Source: Candidatus Nitrosopelagicus sp. (GTDB lineage Archaea; Thermoproteota; Nitrososphaeria; Nitrososphaerales; Nitrosopumilaceae). From it: 64,000 nucleotides of DNA. The translations under genes and the position numbers were made by a program. Below are positions 57,754 through 64,000 of the stretch, one piece after another. Under the pieces are notes generated by a model. It had not been told where the DNA came from. It searched no databases and saw only the letters and a list, made by a program, of their open reading frames with translations. The DNA is taken from positions 22,182 through 86,181 of the forward strand of contig JAOMCQ010000003.1 of the NCBI GenBank assembly GCA_028345095.1. Direction: 5' to 3'. Numbering within the stretch: position 1 is the first letter of the stretch; each line of letters starts with the position of its first letter.

Positions 57754-57775
57754 CACTAGTGATATCACTAGTGAT
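57752..57775. promoter_or_regulatory. Two abutting identical 12-bp palindromes ATCACTAGTGAT, candidate PadR operator
   Basis: ATCACTAGTGAT at 57752-57763 and 57764-57775, covering the PadR start and facing sdhA. Confidence 0.65.
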
Positions 57776-57845
57776 ACATATTAATGATTCGATCGACGGT
57801 TCTTTGTTATAATACATAAGTAACCTATTCTAATTTTATTCATTA

Positions 57846-59558
57846 ATGACGGATTCTATTGAATTTGATCTAATCATTGCAGGTTCTGGTTTGGCAGGAC
57901 TTCGTGCTGCTATAGAGGCCGCAAAAAAGAATTCTAAAATCAAGATTGGTGTTATAGCAAAAACACAAGTTATGCGTTCTCATTCTGTATCTGCAGAAGG
58001 TGGAACTGCTGCTGTAATTCAAGAAGATAAGGGTGACACTATAGAATCTCATATTTATGATACTGTAAAAGGAAGTGATTTTTTAGCAGATCAAGACACT
58101 GCTGAAAAATTATGTCATATGATGCCAAATGAAATATTTCAATTAGAACATTGGGGTATGCCTTGGTCAAGACAAGAAAATGGGAAAATTGATCAGCGTA
58201 ATTTTGGTGGATATAGTTTTCCACGTGCAACTTATGCCATTGACAAAGTTGGATTCTTTGAAATGCAAACCTTATACGATACCTGTCAAAAATTCGATAA
58301 TATTGAATTTCTAAATGAATGGTATATCACATCTATAATACATGATGGAAAACAATTTTGCGGTATAACTGCAATAGAAACATCATCTGGATCATTTTAC
58401 ACTATCAAAGGCAAAGCATTGATAATTGCTACTGGTGGCGCAGGACGAATTTTTAGTTATTCGACATATGCATTATCTTCTACCCCTGATGGTCTAGATA
58501 TGGCTTATCGTGCAGGAATGGCATTGAAAGATATGGAATTTGTTCAATTCCATCCTACTGGAATCTTACCTTCTGGAATTTTAATTACAGAAGGTGCTAG
58601 GGGTGAAGGTGGTTATTTAATAAACAAAGATGGTGAACGCTTTATGAAAAATTATGCAGCAGGAAAAATGGAATTAGCTCCACGTGATATTGTTTCACGT
58701 TCTATAATGACTGAAATCAATGAAGGTCGTGGATTCAAACATGAAACTGGTGAAGATTGCATGAAGCTAGATTTACGACATCTTGGAGATGAAAAAATTA
58801 AAGCGAAACTTGGTGGTATTAGAGAAATTTCAATTAAATTCTCAGGAATTGATCCTGCAGATGAACCAATTGATGTTAGACCTGTATGTCATTACATGAT
58901 GGGTGGAATTCATACAAATATTGATGGTGCAGCAGAACTTCAAGGAGTTTGGGCTGCAGGTGAAGTTGCGTGTAACAGTGTTCATGGTGCAAATCGTCTT
59001 GGAGCAAATTCTACTTCTGAATGTATTGTTTGGGGAAAAATCACTGGTTCATTGGCTGTTGATTATATTGAGAAAGATCATACTTCTGCACAATTCCCTA
59101 CTCATTTAGTAACTGCTGAAGAAACTAGAATTTTTGATGGTATATTTCGTGGACGTGGTGATGTAAACCCATATGAAGTTAAACAAGAGCTTGCTGAAAC
59201 TTTGAACGCAAAGGCCTATGTTTATCGAAATCATAATGATTTGGCTGAAGGTCTCAAAAAAATTCGTGAATTAAAACAAAAAACTTGGAAACATGTTGAT
59301 GATTCAGCAAAAGAATACAATACAAACTTCCAAAATGTAATGGAGATCGACTCAATGTTCCGTGTTGCAGAAGTTGTACTTTTAGGGGCACTAAACAGAA
59401 AAGAGTCTCGCGGGGCTCATTCAAGAACTGATTTTCCAACACGTGATGATGCTAATTTCCTTCACCATACCTTAGCATATTATGATCCGAGCGAACCAAT
59501 TATGAAGAAGCATCCTGTTACTATAACTAAATACAAACCTGTGGAGAGAAAATACTGA
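57846..59558 (+). CDS. sdhA: Succinate dehydrogenase/fumarate reductase flavoprotein subunit
   Basis: IIAGSGLAGLRAAIEAAK; RSHSVSAEGGTAAVIQ; FVQFHPTGILPSGILITEGARGEGGYLINKDGERFM; ANSTSECIVWG. Confidence 0.95.
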   Translation: MTDSIEFDLIIAGSGLAGLRAAIEAAKKNSKIKIGVIAKTQVMRSHSVSAEGGTAAVIQEDKGDTIESHIYDTVKGSDFLADQDTAEKLCHMMPNEIFQLEHWGMPWSRQENGKIDQRNFGGYSFPRATYAIDKVGFFEMQTLYDTCQKFDNIEFLNEWYITSIIHDGKQFCGITAIETSSGSFYTIKGKALIIATGGAGRIFSYSTYALSSTPDGLDMAYRAGMALKDMEFVQFHPTGILPSGILITEGARGEGGYLINKDGERFMKNYAAGKMELAPRDIVSRSIMTEINEGRGFKHETGEDCMKLDLRHLGDEKIKAKLGGIREISIKFSGIDPADEPIDVRPVCHYMMGGIHTNIDGAAELQGVWAAGEVACNSVHGANRLGANSTSECIVWGKITGSLAVDYIEKDHTSAQFPTHLVTAEETRIFDGIFRGRGDVNPYEVKQELAETLNAKAYVYRNHNDLAEGLKKIRELKQKTWKHVDDSAKEYNTNFQNVMEIDSMFRVAEVVLLGALNRKESRGAHSRTDFPTRDDANFLHHTLAYYDPSEPIMKKHPVTITKYKPVERKY

Positions 59559-59998
59559 TGGAACGAGAAACTGGTGCACGAGAAGGATTGAAGGGATGGA
59601 TTAATCCTGGCAAGATTGGGAAATTTGGTATCGAAAGATTAGCTTGGCTTTTAATGCGTTTAACCGGTCTTGGTCTTTTAGCATATTTTATAGGTCACAT
59701 TTATGAAACAAGTCACATCTTAGACGGAAAAGCTGTTTGGGATAAATCCTTAGAAATGACACAAACTACTGAAGGTCATCTCTTTTTGGCATTAGTTATT
59801 GGAATGTGTGTTTTCCATACTGGAAATGGAATTAGATTGATGATTGCACAAATGGGTTATGGTATTGGTAAGGCAGAGAGACCTGACTATCCATACAAAC
59901 CTCAATCAATTAACATGAAAGGCAAAGCATGTATCTATGCGACATTAGGTATGGCAGCCCTTGCAATGTGGTATGGAATGGCGGTGATGTTTGCATGA
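59558..59998 (+). CDS. sdhC: Succinate dehydrogenase membrane anchor subunit
   Basis: ERLAWLLMRLTGLGLLAYFIGHIYETSH; multiple TM helices; in sdh operon. Confidence 0.82.
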   Translation: MERETGAREGLKGWINPGKIGKFGIERLAWLLMRLTGLGLLAYFIGHIYETSHILDGKAVWDKSLEMTQTTEGHLFLALVIGMCVFHTGNGIRLMIAQMGYGIGKAERPDYPYKPQSINMKGKACIYATLGMAALAMWYGMAVMFA

Positions 59999-60348
59999 TG
60001 GTATTAAGAGAAAGTATCATAATGAAGATACACTATGGCACTGCCTTAGGCGCATTAGCCTTGACAGTTGTACATATACTGATGAGGCTAACTCAAGATT
60101 TTCATGAATCATTAGCTTATGAAAACGTAATTGCAAATTATGAAAGTGTTGGATATGCACTATTACTGGAGTTATTGTTAATCTTAATTTCTGTTCATGG
60201 TTTTAATGGATTAAGAGTAATTCTTTTAGAAATGAATCAAGGACCAACATATGAAAAACTTGTAACAATTGGATGTCTTGCAGGAATGGCAGCATTAATT
60301 GCATATGGTTCGAGAACTATAATTATGACTAACATGGGGATGGTATAA
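59995..60348 (+). CDS. sdhD: Second succinate dehydrogenase membrane anchor subunit
   Basis: MKIHYGTALGALALTVVHILMRL; TM helices; start trimmed to ATGATG overlapping sdhC stop. Confidence 0.75.
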   Translation: MMVLRESIIMKIHYGTALGALALTVVHILMRLTQDFHESLAYENVIANYESVGYALLLELLLILISVHGFNGLRVILLEMNQGPTYEKLVTIGCLAGMAALIAYGSRTIIMTNMGMV

Positions 60349-61124
60349 TGGCAACACTTCATCCTAAATTATCAGATGAACACTCTCAAACAGTAGTTTC
60401 TTCTACAAAATCTGTAAAAATAAAAATTAAACGAAGTAATCCAAATGTAAATTCTGAAGAGAGGTTTGATGACTTTGTAGTTCCAATTGAAAAATGGACA
60501 ACTGTTCTAGATGTTCTACTAGATGTTAAATCACATCTAGATCATTCTGTTGGAGTTCGTTATTCGTGTAGACAAGCATCATGTGGTTCTTGTGGAATGA
60601 AAATTAATGGTAAACCAGCTTTAGCATGTTTTACAAAAATTTCTGAATTAAATTCTGACACTGTGACTGTAGAACCAATGGATAATTTTCCTGTAGTTCG
60701 TGATTTAGCTGTAAGCTTTGAAAGAATGATAAATAATCACAAAAAAGTTATGCCTTATGTAATTAGAGATGACTCTGAGATTGATCCTGAAAGTGGAATG
60801 AGAGAATTTCTACAGAGTCCAGAGAATGTTGATAAATATATTCAATTTTCTAGTTGCATAAAATGTGGTTTGTGTAATTCTGCATGTCCAACTATGGCTA
60901 TGGATAAGACATTTGTTGGTCCTCAGGCATTAGCACAAGCCTACAGATACATAGCAGATGAAAGAGACAAAGGAAAAAACAAACGACTCAAAGTAATAGA
61001 TGAATCTCATGGAATATGGAGATGTCATTTCGCTGGCTCTTGTAGTCAAGTTTGTCCAAAAGGAGTTGATCCTGCAATGGGAATACAACTTTTGAGAGGG
61101 TATCTTTTAGGAATTCGAGATTAA
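60348..61124 (+). CDS. sdhB: Succinate dehydrogenase iron-sulfur subunit
   Basis: YSCRQASCGSCGMKINGKPALACFTK; CIKCGLCNSACPTMAMD; CSQVCPKGVDPA. Confidence 0.94.
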   Translation: MATLHPKLSDEHSQTVVSSTKSVKIKIKRSNPNVNSEERFDDFVVPIEKWTTVLDVLLDVKSHLDHSVGVRYSCRQASCGSCGMKINGKPALACFTKISELNSDTVTVEPMDNFPVVRDLAVSFERMINNHKKVMPYVIRDDSEIDPESGMREFLQSPENVDKYIQFSSCIKCGLCNSACPTMAMDKTFVGPQALAQAYRYIADERDKGKNKRLKVIDESHGIWRCHFAGSCSQVCPKGVDPAMGIQLLRGYLLGIRD

Positions 61125-61444
61125 TCTTTCTTGTGAGGATTTGGGCTATTATTCACTTGATTATTGATCTGCTCTGACATGAAATGATTTGAAACATTAA
61201 CCTTTACATCATCAATTCCTTGTATACTCAATAAATTATCATGAATATCTTGACAAATTTTAAACCCAAAAACTGCTGGACAAAATGGACTTGTTAGATG
61301 TAAATCCACCTTTACATTTGATTCCGTAATATCTACCTCATCAATTAACTCCAACTCTGTAATTGTTGTATTGATTTCTGGATCCACAATCTGTGATAAT
61401 TCGTCAAAAATCTTTACTCGTAGCTGTTTAACATCCTGTGTCAT
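61121..61444 (-). CDS. MIP18/DUF59-family metal-sulfur cluster assembly protein
   Basis: LSQIVDPEINTTITELELIDEVDI...VDLHLTSPFCPAVFGFKI. Confidence 0.85.
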   Translation of the reverse strand: MTQDVKQLRVKIFDELSQIVDPEINTTITELELIDEVDITESNVKVDLHLTSPFCPAVFGFKICQDIHDNLLSIQGIDDVKVNVSNHFMSEQINNQVNNSPNPHKKD

Positions 61445-61462
61445 TGAATTAAATCCGTAGTT

Positions 61463-61474
61463 GCTATATATAGC
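61463..61474. promoter_or_regulatory. Palindromic TATA box GCTATATATAGC shared by the DUF59 gene and argH
   Basis: Perfect 12-bp palindrome centred 61468.5, 24.5 bp from each divergent ATG (61444 minus; 61493 plus). Confidence 0.65.
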
Positions 61475-61492
61475 GATTTTGAATCCATTTTG

Positions 61493-62953
61493 ATGTATCG
61501 TTCTAGATTAGGAAAAGATCTTGATGATATTACTCTAAGTTATGTTTCATCTATTAAAGACGATTTTGATATTGCATTTTATGATATTATAGGAAGTGAA
61601 GCACATGTTATCATGTTATATGAAAATAAGCTTTTAACAAAAACTGAGCTAAAAAAAATTTTAATTGCACTAGAGGAGCTAAAGGGAGGAAACATTTCTC
61701 AACCTGATTTTGAACCAGAAGATATTCATGAATTGATAGAATCTCTAGTAATTAAAAAAACTGGAATTGAAAATGGTGGGAAAATGCATACTGCTCGTTC
61801 AAGAAATGATCAAGTAGCACTTGATATTAGATTAAAAATTCGTGACGATATCAACATATTATTACAATGTCTTATTGAAACAATTTCTACTTTAGTAAAA
61901 ACTGCACAAGAAAATACTAATACAATAATGCCTCTATACACTCATCTTCAACAAGCTCAAGTTGGAGTATTCTCTCATTATTTACTTTCTTATGCAGATT
62001 CATTATTACGTGATTTAGATAGATTCATGTCATTATATCTCCGTGTTAACCAAAGTCCTTTAGGTGCAGGTCCTGTTGGTGGAACTAGTTTACCTATTGA
62101 TAGAAATAGTACCGCAAAAATGCTTGGATTTACATCTCTTGTAGAAAATTCAATTGATGCAACGAGTACACGTGACTTTGTAGCAGAATATGTTGCAAAC
62201 TCTGCAATCATGATGACAAATTTAAGCAGACTATCTGAAGATTTCATAATTTGGTCTTCTTCTGAATTTTCATTCATAGAACTCTCTGATGATTTCACAT
62301 CTCCTTCAAGTGTTATGCCACAAAAGAAAAATCCAGACATCTTGGAATTGACACGCGGAAAAACATCACAAGTTATAGGATACCTAACATCAATCTTAAC
62401 TACTACAAAGGGATTACCTTCTGGATACAGTAGAGATCTTCAACAAATAAAATCTTCAATTTGGTCAACATCAAAAATATCAATCACTGCATTAATTATT
62501 ATAAATTCAATGTTGTCTGATCTTACGGTTAATCAGGAAAAAATGCAAAAAGCAACAGAAGAGGGATTTTTAGTTGCTTTAGATCTGGCTGAAAATTTAG
62601 TTCTTGAAAAAATACCATTCCGTATTGCACACAACATAGTTGGAAACCTTGTACAATTGTCACACAATTCAAAAAAATTACTCTCTGATCTAGATTTGGG
62701 AGAAATTGAATCTCTTGAAATTAAGATCATCAAGCCAACAAAACTATTTGAATTAATTCAAAAAACTACTATCTCTTCATCTCTAAAACAACGAAAATCA
62801 AAAGGTTCTTCTGGTACTTCTGAACAAAAACGAATGATTGAACAAAGAAAACGTAAACTTGTAACTCTAAAAAAATCTGTCAAAACTCAAAATGATGGTG
62901 TAAAAAAATCAATTACTCTGCTAGAAAAACGAATTAAAACACTGACAAAATAA
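61493..62953 (+). CDS. argH: Argininosuccinate lyase
   Basis: HTARSRNDQVALDIRL; THLQQAQVGVFSHYLLSY; SSVMPQKKNPDILELTRGK. Confidence 0.94.
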   Translation: MYRSRLGKDLDDITLSYVSSIKDDFDIAFYDIIGSEAHVIMLYENKLLTKTELKKILIALEELKGGNISQPDFEPEDIHELIESLVIKKTGIENGGKMHTARSRNDQVALDIRLKIRDDINILLQCLIETISTLVKTAQENTNTIMPLYTHLQQAQVGVFSHYLLSYADSLLRDLDRFMSLYLRVNQSPLGAGPVGGTSLPIDRNSTAKMLGFTSLVENSIDATSTRDFVAEYVANSAIMMTNLSRLSEDFIIWSSSEFSFIELSDDFTSPSSVMPQKKNPDILELTRGKTSQVIGYLTSILTTTKGLPSGYSRDLQQIKSSIWSTSKISITALIIINSMLSDLTVNQEKMQKATEEGFLVALDLAENLVLEKIPFRIAHNIVGNLVQLSHNSKKLLSDLDLGEIESLEIKIIKPTKLFELIQKTTISSSLKQRKSKGSSGTSEQKRMIEQRKRKLVTLKKSVKTQNDGVKKSITLLEKRIKTLTK

Positions 62954-62956
62954 ATG

Positions 62957-63030
62957 CGGGTCTAGTGGGATTCGAACCCACGACAGCCGCCTTAAAAGGG
63001 CGGTGCGCTACCTGGCTGCGCTATAGACCC
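62957..63030 (-). tRNA. tRNA-Lys(UUU)
   Basis: Acceptor gggtcta/tagaccc, anticodon arm CCGCC-CTTTTAA-GGCGG, T arm GTGGGTTCGAATCCCAC. Confidence 0.93.
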
Positions 63031-63125
63031 CTTGCGTTTTTCCTTTATTGTATAATTTAGTCTTTTACCAGTAGAAATTAAAAATGGAAACTTTAAAACC
63101 AGCATTTCTATTTCTTGTAAATACT

Positions 63126-63203
63126 GCCCTTGTAGTATAGCCCGGTCTAGAATTCGGCCCTGTCACGGCTGAGACGCGGGTTCAAATCCCGCCGAGGGCG
63201 CCA
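63126..63203 (+). tRNA. tRNA-Asp(GUC), CCA encoded
   Basis: Acceptor gcccttg/cgagggc, anticodon loop CTGTCAC, T arm GCGGGTTCAAATCCCGC, G-CCA. Confidence 0.93.
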
Positions 63204-63286
63204 TTAATTTTTACAAGCCTTATTACTTTAAAATTAATTTAAGATTTCTTCGAATAAGTTATAATTCTTAAGAATAAATTAATGTC

Positions 63287-64000
63287 ATGGAATTAAAATT
63301 TCTTACATCTGCTAGTGTATTGATAAGTCATAATAATGTAAATATTTTATGTGATCCTTGGCTTGTTGATGGTGAATATTATGGTTCATGGAATCATTAT
63401 CCAAAATGTAATTTTATTCCAGAAGATTTTAATTTTGTAGATTATATTTACATAAGTCATATTCATCCAGATCATTTTAGTAAAAAAACTTTATCAAAAA
63501 TTGACAAAAAAATACCTGTACTTATTCTTGATTATTATGAAAAATTTCTAAAAAATAATCTTAAAAATATGGGTTTCACAGTGATTGAATTAAAAAACAA
63601 TATTAGAACACTTCTAAAAAAAGATGTCTACATAAACATTCTTGCATCCGATAATTGTAATCCTGAATTATGTAAAAAATTTACTGGATGTTCATTAGTT
63701 GAATCCACATATGGTGCAACCCAAATAGATTCAATTTGTGTAATTGATAATGGGGAAAAAGTAATTGCGAATACAAATGATTGTCCATTTGAATTATCAA
63801 GAGAACCATGTATTGAAATAAAAAAATTATATGGTAAAATTGATTTATTATTAGTTGGTTATTCTGGTGCTGGTCCTTACCCACAATGCTTTGAAATGAA
63901 TGAACCTAAAAAAATATCTGAGGCAAAAAATAAAAAATTACAATTTCTTCAACAGGCAGAAGATTACATTGCTTTATTGGAACCAAAATATTTCTTGCCA
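63287..64000 (+). CDS. Metallo-beta-lactamase-fold hydrolase (runs off window end; absent from ORF track)
   Basis: MELKFLTSASVLISHNNVNILCDPWLVDGEYYGSWNHYP...YIYISHIHPDHFSKKTL...ANTNDCPFELSREPCIEIKKLYGKIDLLLVGYSGAGPYPQCFEMN; no stop before 64000. Confidence 0.8.
   Translation, partial: MELKFLTSASVLISHNNVNILCDPWLVDGEYYGSWNHYPKCNFIPEDFNFVDYIYISHIHPDHFSKKTLSKIDKKIPVLILDYYEKFLKNNLKNMGFTVIELKNNIRTLLKKDVYINILASDNCNPELCKKFTGCSLVESTYGATQIDSICVIDNGEKVIANTNDCPFELSREPCIEIKKLYGKIDLLLVGYSGAGPYPQCFEMNEPKKISEAKNKKLQFLQQAEDYIALLEPKYFLP

Noticed and set aside
1-64000. Defence islands, prophage, transposases, toxin-antitoxin pairs
   Set aside because: No transposase, integrase, restriction-modification, Cas or phage structural motifs recognised in any translated ORF.

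Overview
AT-rich archaeal chromosomal window, almost certainly from an ammonia-oxidizing Nitrososphaeria/Thaumarchaeota (Nitrosopumilus-like). The call rests on adjacent ADP-forming acyl-CoA synthetase and 4-hydroxybutyryl-CoA dehydratase genes (hydroxypropionate/hydroxybutyrate cycle), archaeal replication genes (RfcS, GINS, MCM, Hel308), archaeal ribosomal proteins, TBP, Alba, Kae1, aIF6 and archaeal TgtA. The window is dense with housekeeping genes. Surface-glycan/nonulosonate-type genes lie at the left edge (~1-7.1 kb), and a further accessory-looking MBL-fold gene runs off the right edge. Six tRNA genes were found: Ala-CGC, Leu-UAG, Ser-UGA, Ala-GGC, Lys-UUU and Asp-GUC. No rRNA, CRISPR array, transposase or prophage was seen. 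The most notable observations are: (1) a transketolase N-subunit fused in frame to a ribulose-phosphate 3-epimerase, coupled to transketolase C-subunit and transaldolase; (2) an M17 leucyl aminopeptidase interrupted by a one-nucleotide frameshift exactly at an A7 run; (3) a perfectly palindromic TATA box exactly equidistant (24.5 bp) from two divergent start codons; (4) DtxR/IdeR-like boxes upstream of ferritin and a ferredoxin-NADP reductase; (5) a doubled 12-bp palindrome over the start of a PadR regulator; (6) a run of zinc-ribbon proteins around a thioredoxin; (7) a compact NeuB lacking the SAF domain in a nonulosonate-like cluster; and (8) perfect 78-bp tandem repeats in a signal peptidase tail. 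No wholly new defence or mobile system could be supported. All family names are from recognition of motifs in the translations; no database search was run.
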